Source of the DNA: Gemmatimonadota bacterium
GTDB taxonomy: Bacteria; Gemmatimonadota; Gemmatimonadetes; Gemmatimonadales; Gemmatimonadaceae
DNA: 32,840 nucleotides
Reading direction: 5' to 3'
Assembly: GCA_023249305.1 (NCBI GenBank)
Contig: JAHFCU010000031.1
Location: 1 to 32,840 of the forward strand
Numbering within the stretch: the first letter of the stretch is position 1; every line of letters starts with the position of its first letter. Below are positions 23,839 to 31,057 of this stretch, in pieces. Position numbers and translations under genes: made by a program. A model generated the notes under the pieces. That model was not told the DNA's origin. It made no database searches and saw only the letters and a list, made by a program, of their open reading frames with translations.

Positions 23839-24956
23839 TCGATCTCCTTGCGAAAAGCGCGAATCGCCAGCGAGAGACCGAGCACGGCGTACAGCACCAT
23901 CGCCAGCCCCTGGCCGTACAGCACCGGGATTCCGACGTCCTTGAGGAAGATCCCACGCATCACCGTGATGAAGTACCTCGCCGGCACAAGTGCCGAAATG
24001 CCCTGCAACACCGCCGGCATCATCTTGAGGTCGAAGAGCAAGCCAGACAGCAGCAGCGACGGCAGGAAGGTGCCGATCATCGCCAACTGCGTGGCCAGCA
24101 GCTGCGACTTCATGGTGGCGCTGATGAAAATGCCGAGTCCCAGCGACCCGATGAGGAACATCGTCGCCATGATGGCGAGCAGTAGCGGGTTTCCCCGAAA
24201 CGGCACGTCGAAGACGAACATCCCGATGAGAATCGCGGCCACGACATCCACGATGCCAATCCCGAGGTACGGCACGAGCTTGCCGAGGATCACCTCGGCG
24301 CGGTGCACCGGCGTCGCCGCCAGTTGCTCCATCGTGCCGCGCTCCCACTCGCGCGCCACGGTGAGGGCGGTGAGCATCGCGGAGATGATCATCATGATCA
24401 CGGCAATCAGCCCCGGCACGATCATCGGCGGACTCTCGAGCGTCTCGTTGTACCAAACGCGCGCCTCCGGCGAAATCGGTGGCGCCAGGCGCGTGGTCCT
24501 CAGCGCGATGGCGGCGGAGTAGGACGTGACGATAGCGCTCGCGTAGTTGAGCGAGATCGCCGCGGTGTTGGCGTCCGCGCCGTCAATTAAGGCCTGCATG
24601 GGCGATTGCTGTCCCGACGAGAGCCGGCGGGCGAAGCCGGGCGGGATCACGAGCGCCATGCGCACCGCGCCGCGGTCGAGGAGCAGCGGTACCTGCGACG
24701 TACTCGACAGTCGCTCGGTGATGCGGAAGCGCCCCGCCGCGACGAAGCTCCCTACGAGCTCGCGACTCTGCCGCGTGTTGTCCTGGTCGAGCACCGCCAG
24801 CTTGATGTCCTTCACGTCGAAGCTGATGATGTACCCGAAGAAGACGATCAACGCCGCGGGCATGAGGAAGGCCATCATCAGACTCCGCGTGTCACGCCGC
24901 AGCTGCGTGATTTCCTTGCGGGCGATGGCGAACAGGCGTCCGGGTCGAATGGCCAT
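23835..24956 (-). CDS. ABC-2 type exporter permease (YbhS/YbhR-like), first subunit
   Basis: Inner-membrane protein of 373 residues, similar in layout to the next gene but clearly diverged from it. The lead-in is RLFAIARKEITQLRRDTRSL, then a helix (LMPAALIVFFGYII), a periplasmic domain of about 140 residues, and five C-terminal helices. The coupling block reads TVAREWERGTMEQLAATPVHRAE. GIFLKDVG, shared in form with GIFLRGAG of the partner, is characteristic of this permease pair. The substrate is unknown; E. coli YbhFSR has been linked to cation/drug efflux. It starts 3 bases after the ATPase stop. Confidence 0.92.
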   Translation of the reverse strand: MAIRPGRLFAIARKEITQLRRDTRSLMMAFLMPAALIVFFGYIISFDVKDIKLAVLDQDNTRQSRELVGSFVAAGRFRITERLSSTSQVPLLLDRGAVRMALVIPPGFARRLSSGQQSPMQALIDGADANTAAISLNYASAIVTSYSAAIALRTTRLAPPISPEARVWYNETLESPPMIVPGLIAVIMMIISAMLTALTVAREWERGTMEQLAATPVHRAEVILGKLVPYLGIGIVDVVAAILIGMFVFDVPFRGNPLLLAIMATMFLIGSLGLGIFISATMKSQLLATQLAMIGTFLPSLLLSGLLFDLKMMPAVLQGISALVPARYFITVMRGIFLKDVGIPVLYGQGLAMVLYAVLGLSLAIRAFRKEIE

Positions 24957-24959
24957 GGC

Positions 24960-25958
24960 TTAGCCCAGCACCGCGCCGCCCTCGCGGCGTACGAGGGAAA
25001 CGAACACGTCCTCGAGCGACGGACGCACAGTCTGCATCGCGCCCGTCGTGATGCCGCGCGCCGCAAGAAACTCCGGCAGATAGGCGCGCGCTGCCGCCAC
25101 GTCGTCCACCACCACATGCAACGCGCGGCCGAACATCGCAGCCTCGATGATTCCGCGCTGGTGCTGCAGCGCCTGCGCGGCGGCGGACGCGTCGCTCGTC
25201 TCCACCTCGAGAATCGGCTCTGCCATCTTCGCGCGCAGCGCGGGCGGCCGGTCCATCGCGATGATCCGCCCGCGGTTCATCAATGCGAGGCGGTCGCAGT
25301 ACTCGGCCTCTTCCATATAGTGCGTGCTGACAAACACGGTCGTCCCTTTCGCGGTGAGCTGATAGATCAGCTCCCAGAACGCGCGCCGTGACACGGGGTC
25401 AACGCCCGACGTCGGCTCATCGAGAAAGAGCAGCGGCGGCTCATGCAGCACCGCGCACCCCAGCGCGAGCCGCTGCTTCCATCCCAACGGGAGCTGGGCC
25501 GTCATCTGCCTCCGATGCTCGGTGAGCCCCGCCATCTCGAGCACCCAGTCGCGCCGCTCGGCGAATCGCGTGCCCGTCACCTCGTACAGTCCGGCGAAGA
25601 ACGCGATGTTCTCCTCCGCCGTCAGGTCGCCATAGAGCGAGAAGAGCTGCGACATGTAGCCGATGTTGCGCTTGATCTCCTCCGACTCGGTGCGCACGTC
25701 GAAGCCGGCCACGCGTCCCTCGCCGAACGTCGGGGCGAGCAGGCCCGTGAGCATCTTGATCGTCGTCGTCTTGCCGGCGCCGTTCGGGCCGAGGAAGCCG
25801 AAGATTTCACCCTCTCGCACGCTGAAGGTCACGTGATCCACGGCCGTGAACTGGCCGAACGTACGCGTGAGTTCGCGGACCTCCACAGCAGGGCGGGGCG
25901 TACTCGCCGCCGCGGACGACTCCTCGTGAGGCATCGCGCCAACGGTCGGCGTGCTCAT
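24960..25958 (-). CDS. ABC exporter ATPase with degenerate signature motif (YbhF half-like)
   Basis: Nucleotide-binding subunit of 332 residues. Walker A is GPNGAGKT at residues 57-64, the Q-loop is YMSQLFSLYGDLT near 101-113, and Walker B is LLFLDE ending at Glu181. The switch His is in VSTHYMEEAEYCD. The ABC signature, normally LSGGQ, reads LPLGW at 156-160, a known feature of YbhF-type halves. The last 90 residues are the usual regulatory tail of ABC-2 ATPases. A 25-residue N-terminal extension precedes the domain. It overlaps the other ATPase gene by 4 bases (ATGA), so the two subunits are probably made in equal amounts. Confidence 0.93.
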   Translation of the reverse strand: MSTPTVGAMPHEESSAAASTPRPAVEVRELTRTFGQFTAVDHVTFSVREGEIFGFLGPNGAGKTTTIKMLTGLLAPTFGEGRVAGFDVRTESEEIKRNIGYMSQLFSLYGDLTAEENIAFFAGLYEVTGTRFAERRDWVLEMAGLTEHRRQMTAQLPLGWKQRLALGCAVLHEPPLLFLDEPTSGVDPVSRRAFWELIYQLTAKGTTVFVSTHYMEEAEYCDRLALMNRGRIIAMDRPPALRAKMAEPILEVETSDASAAAQALQHQRGIIEAAMFGRALHVVVDDVAAARAYLPEFLAARGITTGAMQTVRPSLEDVFVSLVRREGGAVLG

Positions 25959-26917
25959 GCAGTCCCCCGTTCGGGAGTCTGGGCGACGCGCTCGATGAAC
26001 ACATCCTCTAGCGAGGCCTCCACTTCGTGCACCTCCGCGGCCGCCAGTCCCGCCGTGGATATCGCGCGTTCAATCACGCTTCGACTGCGTCCGTCTTCGG
26101 CGACCACTACGTGGATCGTGTCTCCGAACAGCGTCGCGCGTCGAACCAGAGGCACTGCCCGCAAGACCTCTACGGCGCGCCGCGCCTCTGGAGTGCTCAC
26201 GGTCAGGATCTGCCCGCGCATCGAGTCTTGCAGCGCCTGCGGCGTGTCGAGCGCCATGATGCGGCCGCGCTCGATTAGTGCCACATGGTCGCATCGTTCG
26301 GCTTCGTCCATGTACGCCGTGGACACAAAGACCGTCACGCCCTGCGACACCATCTCCTCGAGTATCAGCCAGAGGTCGCGCCGCGAAATGGGATCCACGC
26401 CAAACGTGGGCTCGTCGAGCAGGAGAATCCGCGGCTGGTGGATCAGTGCGCAGCATAGGCCGAGCTTCTGCTTCATGCCGCCCGAGAGCTGGCCGGCGAG
26501 CCGGTCCTCGAATGGCGCGAGATTCGAGAACTGATAGAGGCGTGCCAGGCGCGCGGCGCGTTCCGTTGCCGGCACTTCGTAAAGGTCGGCGTAGAAGTCA
26601 ATGTTCTCGCGCACGGTCAGGTCGGCGTACAGCCCGAAGCGCTGAGACATGTACGCGATGTGATGCTTGACTCCTTCCGGATCACGCGCGACGCTGATGC
26701 CGTCCACGAACGCGTCACCGGTCGTCGGGCGCAGCACGCCGGCGAGCATGCGCAAGGTCGTTGTCTTTCCCGCGCCGTCGGGGCCGACCAACCCGAACAG
26801 TTCGCCCGGGGCCACCTCGAACTCCAGTCCGTTGACTGCCGTCAGCGTGCCAAATGCGCGCGTAAGGCCGCGCGCCGCGATGGCGGCAGAAGCGTCGGCG
26901 GAGCGGGCGAGGCGCAT
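25955..26917 (-). CDS. ABC exporter ATPase with canonical signature (YbhF half-like)
   Basis: Nucleotide-binding subunit of 320 residues. Walker A is GPDGAGKT at residues 45-52 (Asp in place of the usual Asn), the Q-loop is YMSQRFGLYADLT, the signature is LSGGM at 144-148, and Walker B is ILLLDE at 164-169, followed by PTFGVDP. The position of the switch His is filled by Ala in VSTAYMDEAERCD, whereas the partner ATPase has VSTHYMEEAE. So each subunit lacks a different key element. In E. coli YbhF the two domains are fused in one chain; here they are separate genes. A 48-base G-rich gap precedes it. Confidence 0.93.
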   Translation of the reverse strand: MRLARSADASAAIAARGLTRAFGTLTAVNGLEFEVAPGELFGLVGPDGAGKTTTLRMLAGVLRPTTGDAFVDGISVARDPEGVKHHIAYMSQRFGLYADLTVRENIDFYADLYEVPATERAARLARLYQFSNLAPFEDRLAGQLSGGMKQKLGLCCALIHQPRILLLDEPTFGVDPISRRDLWLILEEMVSQGVTVFVSTAYMDEAERCDHVALIERGRIMALDTPQALQDSMRGQILTVSTPEARRAVEVLRAVPLVRRATLFGDTIHVVVAEDGRSRSVIERAISTAGLAAAEVHEVEASLEDVFIERVAQTPERGTA

Positions 26918-26922
26918 CGGCT

Positions 26923-26960
26923 GGGCGGGTGCGGAGGGAAGGGTACGGGGGGTGCGGGGG
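26923..26960 (+). other. Potential G-quadruplex motif inside the exporter operon
   Basis: Six runs of three or more G lie within 38 bases (26923, 26927, 26936, 26941, 26947 and 26956) with loops of 1 to 6 bases, which satisfies the common G3+N1-7 rule. The G-rich strand is the template strand for the exporter operon. It fills the only sizeable gap in that operon, between the adaptor stop and the first ATPase start. Confidence 0.5.
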
Positions 26961-26965
26961 TCGTG

Positions 26966-27952
26966 CTACCGCTTGGCCTGCAGCGTCACGTCCGCCGGCA
27001 TCCCTGGCTTCAGCGCGATCTCCGTATCGCTGGTGATGCGCACTTTCACCGCGTACACGAGCTTCACTCGCTCCTCGGTGGTCTGCACGTTGCGCGGCGT
27101 AAACTCGGCCTCGCTGGCGATAAATGACACCGCGCCGGCGTAGGTGCGATCCCGATACGTGTCGGTGGTGATCGTCGCCGGCTCGCCAAGCGCGATCGCC
27201 CCGAGCCGATTCTCGGCAATGTAAATGCGCACCCAGCGGTCGCCGAAGTTCGCCACCGTCACGATGGGCGCTCCTGGCGCGACGATCTCACCGGGCTGCC
27301 GCTGACGCACCGTGACGACCCCATCGAACGGGGCGAGCACTACCGCGTTTGCAACTTGCGCGCCCACCTGACGCAGGAGCGCGTGCGACGCCTGCACCAT
27401 CGCGCGCTGCGAGGCAATGCGTTCGGCGCGCGGCCCCGTCTCCACGAGCCGTAGCTGCTGCGCCGCCTGCTCGCGTTGACTGCGCACCACATCGGCGGCC
27501 AGCCGCGCCTTGTCGAACGCCTCCTGCGACGCGGCGCCGCCCCGGAACAGCTGCTGCGCGCGACCGAGATCGCGCTGGGCGTCCGCCAGGCGCGCCGCCG
27601 CTGCGCTGTCGGCCTCGCGAGCCTGCGCGAGTTCTTCCACGCGCGCGCCGCGTTCCAGTTCGCTGAGTCCGGCCTGCGCCGCGGCGAGCTGCGCCGCGGC
27701 TTGCGCGTGTCGTGCGAGGAGCTCGGTGCGGTCCATCACGGCGAGCGTGTCGCCGGCGCGCACCTTATCGCCTTCGTGCACGCGAATGCTCTCAATGCGC
27801 CCCGCGGCCTGGAATCCCAATGAGGCCTCGGTGGCCTCCACCGTGCCTGACGCGGCGAGCCCATCTCCCGCACTGCGCGAGCGGAGCACGATGTAGGCAC
27901 CGACTGTTACTACGGCGATGATGACGACGACGACGATGCGGACACGCTTCAT
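26966..27952 (-). CDS. HlyD/YbhG-type periplasmic adaptor (membrane fusion protein)
   Basis: Protein of 328 residues with one N-terminal membrane anchor (VRIVVVVIIAVVTVGAYIVL). It bridges the inner-membrane ABC channel and the TolC-like duct. A biotinyl-lipoyl-like half (ASLGFQAAGRIESIRVHEGDKVRAGDTLAVMD, read in two parts) lies at about 45-85. A long alpha-helical hairpin rich in Ala/Gln/Arg spans about 90-200, the second lipoyl half (LAPFDGVVTVRQRQPGEIV) follows, and then a beta-barrel domain. ATG 27952 overlaps the TolC stop (ATGA); a longer frame starting ten codons upstream is less likely. The size matches YbhG. Confidence 0.93.
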   Translation of the reverse strand: MKRVRIVVVVIIAVVTVGAYIVLRSRSAGDGLAASGTVEATEASLGFQAAGRIESIRVHEGDKVRAGDTLAVMDRTELLARHAQAAAQLAAAQAGLSELERGARVEELAQAREADSAAAARLADAQRDLGRAQQLFRGGAASQEAFDKARLAADVVRSQREQAAQQLRLVETGPRAERIASQRAMVQASHALLRQVGAQVANAVVLAPFDGVVTVRQRQPGEIVAPGAPIVTVANFGDRWVRIYIAENRLGAIALGEPATITTDTYRDRTYAGAVSFIASEAEFTPRNVQTTEERVKLVYAVKVRITSDTEIALKPGMPADVTLQAKR

Positions 27953-29280
27953 GGCTGCGACTCCAGCGCGGTGGTGATCCACGCGCGGTTCAGTTCGCCC
28001 AGCACGCGGGCAAGTTCCACGCGCGCGGCAATCACGGCGTGGCGGGCTTGCACGAGGCCGCTGCGAGCGCGGAAGAGACTGGCTTCGGCGAGGAGGTAAT
28101 CGGTCTGCGTGCCGTCGCCGACGTCACGCGAGAGCGCGGTGATGCGGGCCACTTCGGCGGCCTGCTCGGCGGTGGCGGCGAGCGCGGCAAGCCGGGCGCG
28201 CGATGCGTCGAAGAGAGCGCGGGCGTCGTCTAGCTGCTGCTCGGCCGCCATCCGCGTGAGGCGCAGTTGCTCGCGCGCCGCGCGTGACGACGCCTCGGCT
28301 CGGCTTATTGCGCTCTCGCGCGCGCCACCTGTGAACAGTGGCCACGACATGCCAAGGCCGACCTGCCACTCCGAGAGCCAGCGCCCGGTGATGTTGCTGC
28401 GGTCAACGATCGCCGACGATGCCTGGAACTGCGGCATGCGGCTCGCCTTCGCTGCGCCCACCGAGGCGGCCGCCGCGTCGGCGCGCCGCTCCGCGACTTG
28501 GATGTCCGCGTTCGTGCCGCCGGCGCGCGCCACCGCCGCCGACTGGTCCGCGGGCGAATCGCCAGCGAGTCGCGTCAGCCCGACACCAGTCAACGCCGCG
28601 GAATGCACGGTTGCATAGTGCACGCCCATCAGTCGGGCGAGATCATGCTCCGCCACCTCGACGTTCGCTGCGCTGGCCACGCGATCGGCGGCGGCATTCG
28701 CGAACTCCGCCGCGGCGCGCAGTGTGTCGAGGCGCGCGGCCTTGCCCGCCGCCAGTCGCTCACGAGCGCGTTTCGACTCTGCCGCGAGTGCGGTTACGCG
28801 CTGATCCTCCGCCGTGAGGATGCCGCGTGTCGTGAGCACGCGCAGATACGCCGCGAGGGTGCGGGCCACCAGCTGCTGTTCGGTTGCGCCGAGGCCGGCG
28901 TCTGCCGCGTCACGTTGAGATTCGGCGGCCTTCACCCTCGATGAACGCGCGCCGAAATCGAACAGCGTATACGACGCGCCGAGCGCTGCCTGCGACACTT
29001 CGGTGTCGAAGAACGGTGGGTTGCGCAGGTCTAGCCCGTGCAGGGGCCAGACGATCATCGGCTTCTGGAACTTGCTGACGGAACCGTCGAGCGAGAGCGA
29101 CGGGAGCCACGACGCGCGGGCTTGGCCCACGTCGGCGGCGGCGACATCCACGCTGGCGCGTGCAGCGGCGACCGCCGGATGGGACGCCAGCGCACGATCG
29201 ATCGCCGCGGCGACGGTCAGCCGCGCAGTGTCTTGAGGCGGCGCCGTAAGAACGGCGGCGAGGAGCAGGATCGGAATCAT
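27949..29280 (-). CDS. TolC-family outer-membrane efflux protein
   Basis: Protein of 443 residues with a short signal peptide (IPILLLAAVLTAPPQ). It has two repeats of the outer-membrane efflux protein fold: long Ala-rich helices that form the periplasmic tunnel, and short beta segments for the barrel. LTVAAAIDRALASHPAVAAARA at the start and the matching second repeat near 235-300 are typical. It gives the exporter an exit through the outer membrane, so substrate leaves the cell entirely. E. coli ybhGFSR has no dedicated TolC gene; here it is in the operon. It overlaps tetR and the adaptor gene by 4 bases each. Confidence 0.93.
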   Translation of the reverse strand: MIPILLLAAVLTAPPQDTARLTVAAAIDRALASHPAVAAARASVDVAAADVGQARASWLPSLSLDGSVSKFQKPMIVWPLHGLDLRNPPFFDTEVSQAALGASYTLFDFGARSSRVKAAESQRDAADAGLGATEQQLVARTLAAYLRVLTTRGILTAEDQRVTALAAESKRARERLAAGKAARLDTLRAAAEFANAAADRVASAANVEVAEHDLARLMGVHYATVHSAALTGVGLTRLAGDSPADQSAAVARAGGTNADIQVAERRADAAAASVGAAKASRMPQFQASSAIVDRSNITGRWLSEWQVGLGMSWPLFTGGARESAISRAEASSRAAREQLRLTRMAAEQQLDDARALFDASRARLAALAATAEQAAEVARITALSRDVGDGTQTDYLLAEASLFRARSGLVQARHAVIAARVELARVLGELNRAWITTALESQP

Positions 29281-29888
29281 GACCGATGCCCGGGTGAGGA
29301 GGCGAGACTGCGGGTGATGGTGGTGACGACGTGCTTCACGAGCTTGCGCTGGGTGTCGGGGTCGCTGCGGTCCACGCCGGCGATATCGCGCGGAATGCGG
29401 CTCGCCATGCGCAGCAGGAAGGGCTGCGCCATGACGCTCATGGCCAGCAAGGCCGGATCGCCGTCGCGAATCGAGCCGTCGCGCTGTCCTTCGCGAACCA
29501 GCCCGATCATGGTCGCCATGTTGCGCTGCATGAGGTGCACGAGCGGTGGCGGCAACGGACGATCGGTGGCGAGTTCGCGCAGGATCATGTTCGGGGCAGG
29601 GAGGTTCTCCTCCGTCAGGACCATGGTCACGATGCGGCCAATGCGCTGGAGGGGGGCGCCGCGCTGCGCGGCGATTTCGACGAAGCGATCAGCGAAGCGT
29701 GAACCGACGCGGTCAATGACGGCGTGGAAGAGCGCTTCCTTGGAGCCGAAGTGGTACGTCACGGCGCCAAGGTTCGCCTTGGCGCGGCTCGTGATCTGCC
29801 GAATGGAGACCGCGTCGAAGGCTTCGTGCGCGAAGAGCTCGGCGGCGACCGTGAGGAGGCGTTCAGGGACTGTCTGGCGTGTATTCAT
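29277..29888 (-). CDS. TetR-family repressor of the exporter operon
   Basis: Protein of 203 residues. The N-terminal helix-turn-helix (ISRA-type TetR head) reads SIRQITSRAKANLGAVTYHFGSK across about residues 28-50 (read in two parts). The C-terminal all-helical domain would bind the inducer. It is the first gene of the operon, like CecR, which controls ybhGFSR in E. coli. The start codon lies inside a 22-base palindrome that also covers the -10 box, so the protein very likely represses its own operon. The -10 box position predicts transcription starting about 3 bases before the ATG, so the mRNA may be leaderless. Confidence 0.93.
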   Translation of the reverse strand: MNTRQTVPERLLTVAAELFAHEAFDAVSIRQITSRAKANLGAVTYHFGSKEALFHAVIDRVGSRFADRFVEIAAQRGAPLQRIGRIVTMVLTEENLPAPNMILRELATDRPLPPPLVHLMQRNMATMIGLVREGQRDGSIRDGDPALLAMSVMAQPFLLRMASRIPRDIAGVDRSDPDTQRKLVKHVVTTITRSLASSPGHRS

Positions 29889-29903
29889 ACGTATGTATGA
29901 ATA
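29882..29903. promoter_or_regulatory. Palindromic operator at the tetR start
   Basis: TATTCATAC (29882-29890) and GTATGAATA (29895-29903) are perfect 9-base inverted arms around GTAT. The site covers the tetR start codon (29886-29888) and the -10 box. Its size and symmetry fit a TetR dimer site, and it is AT-rich against a GC-rich background. Confidence 0.8.
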
Positions 29904-29926
29904 ATGCGCTGCACATCAACTGTCAA
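29898..29926 (-). promoter_or_regulatory. Promoter of the tetR-exporter operon
   Basis: On the minus strand a consensus -35 box TTGACA (29926-29921) is followed by a 17-base spacer and TATTCA (29903-29898) as the -10 box. The operator palindrome overlaps the -10 box, so repressor binding would block polymerase. Confidence 0.7.
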
Positions 29927-30075
29927 TCGCGGCCCCGGCCCAGCGTCCCGCGCGACGCGCGGCGCCGTGCCGCGCGGCAACCCTCAGGGGTGCCTGAACG
30001 CGCTCTCTGCGATTACTATTTCTAAGTTGTGCGCCACGTCGGCGCCCTGAAAAACCCAAGCCTTCAGCCCGTACG

Positions 30076-30729
30076 ATGACCAACCCCGGTGGGGCGGCTC
30101 GTCCGCCAATAGCAGCCGACCCCGATTCGTTGCTTGAGACGTTCCAGATCTACCGGAAGCAGATCACGGTCACGGCCATCGTCGTCGCGGTGGTCGTAGG
30201 CGGGACCTTCCTGTGGAAGGCCAACAAGGCGCGGCGTGAGACCCAAGCAGAGAAGGCGTTCTTCGACGCCATGACGCTGACCTCCCGTGGCGATCAAAGC
30301 GCGGCCGACGCCCTCGCGAAGGCGGCGCAGCGCTACGACGGCACCGCGGGCGGCATCCAGTCGGCGATGCTCTACGCCCAGAGCAAGTTTGATGCGGGCA
30401 AGTTCGCGGACGGCCAGAAGCTGCTCGACGGTGTCTCCTCGCCAGGCGCGTTTGCCTCGGGCATCGAGGCCCTCAAGGCGGCCGGTTATGAAAGCGAGCA
30501 GAAGTACGATCAGGCAGCGGCGCACTATCTGAAGGCGGTGGAGAAAGCGTCGCTTTCGGGCCAGAAGGACTACTTGAAGGGGGAGGCCGCCCGTGCACTG
30601 ACGAACGCGGGCAAGCGTGCAGACGCAGTGAAGCTCTGGAAGGAACTGGCTGAACGGCCGGGTTCGCCGATGGCTAGCGAGGCCAAGATCCGACTCGGCG
30701 AGTTGACGGCGACGACGGGCAAGCCATAG
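30076..30729 (+). CDS. YfgM-like membrane-anchored TPR protein
   Basis: Protein of 217 residues with a cytoplasmic N-terminus, one membrane helix near residues 32-48 (TVTAIVVAVVVGGTFLW), and a periplasmic TPR region. This is the layout of YfgM, an ancillary subunit of the SecYEG translocon that meets periplasmic chaperones. TPR-like helices are seen at about 60-85, 95-125 (SAMLYAQSKFDAGKFADGQK) and 130-200. The family assignment rests on layout and the TPR_21-like sequence, so it is probable rather than certain. It is a single gene, divergent from the exporter operon across 187 bases and closed by a good terminator. No clear ribosome binding site precedes the ATG. Confidence 0.75.
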   Translation: MTNPGGAARPPIAADPDSLLETFQIYRKQITVTAIVVAVVVGGTFLWKANKARRETQAEKAFFDAMTLTSRGDQSAADALAKAAQRYDGTAGGIQSAMLYAQSKFDAGKFADGQKLLDGVSSPGAFASGIEALKAAGYESEQKYDQAAAHYLKAVEKASLSGQKDYLKGEAARALTNAGKRADAVKLWKELAERPGSPMASEAKIRLGELTATTGKP

Positions 30730-30769
30730 AGTGCGCGCGCGCGGCTAGACTCAGCTCGCTGCATCACGG

Positions 30770-30803
30770 GGCGCGGGGCTTCGACTCCGCGCCTCTTTCT
30801 TTT
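30770..30803 (+). terminator. Intrinsic terminator of the YfgM-like gene
   Basis: GGCGCGG (30770-30776) pairs with CCGCGCC (30787-30793) around a 10-base loop. The T-rich tract TCTTTCTTTT follows directly at 30794-30803. This is the clearest Rho-independent terminator in the window. Confidence 0.85.
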
Positions 30804-31005
30804 GCCTTACAGACTCCGGGAAGAGCGGAGTGCCGAGCCGTGCTCTTCAGGCCTAGATTGATTGGAAAAGTACCCATAATATGTATTATGTAAACTAGAT
30901 GAAGTGGAGAACTCCAGGAACAGTGGACAAGGCTATCCCCTGACGCTGGAGAATCTTGCATACGCGGTGTGTCGGTGCTGTCGCTTCTCTGCCGGCAGGC
31001 AAACG
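30804..31005. other. Non-coding island between the YfgM-like gene and dapF
   Basis: No convincing gene is seen in this stretch. An 81-codon frame starting at GTG 30904 has no family features and runs into dapF. The stretch 30841-30900 is about 33% GC by hand count, far below its surroundings, and contains the dif-like site. The rest holds no repeat, tRNA or promoter that I can support. Confidence 0.6.
30869..30896 (+). other. dif: Candidate XerCD dif site (chromosome dimer resolution)
   Basis: The 28-base site splits into an 11-base left arm AGTACCCATAA (30869-30879), a 6-base centre TATGTA (30880-30885) and an 11-base right arm TTATGTAAACT (30886-30896). Compared from memory, the right arm is identical to the XerD-side arm of Bacillus subtilis dif. 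The whole site agrees at 23 of 28 positions with B. subtilis dif and 21 of 28 with E. coli dif. The arms are partly palindromic (CATAATA / TATTATG), as in known dif sites. It is intergenic, unusually AT-rich and single-copy in the window. XerC and XerD would recombine here under FtsK control to resolve chromosome dimers. Confidence 0.8.
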
Positions 31006-31032
31006 AGGGCGAGCCCTTGGATGGCCCGCCCT
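31006..31032 (-). terminator. Possible terminator of the dapF operon
   Basis: AGGGCG and CGCCCT pair across 31006-31011 and 31027-31032. An inner GCC/GGC stem lies past a single mismatch around a 7-base loop. On the minus strand it lies 25 bases after the dapF stop and is followed by a weak CGTTTG tract. Confidence 0.4.
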
Positions 31033-31057
31033 GTGAGACTCTGTGCCACCAGAACGA

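Noticed and set aside
30875-30890. AT-rich palindrome CATAATA-TG-TATTATG read as a repressor operator
   Set aside because: It is not beside a promoter or gene start, and the wider 28 bases match the dif layout much better.
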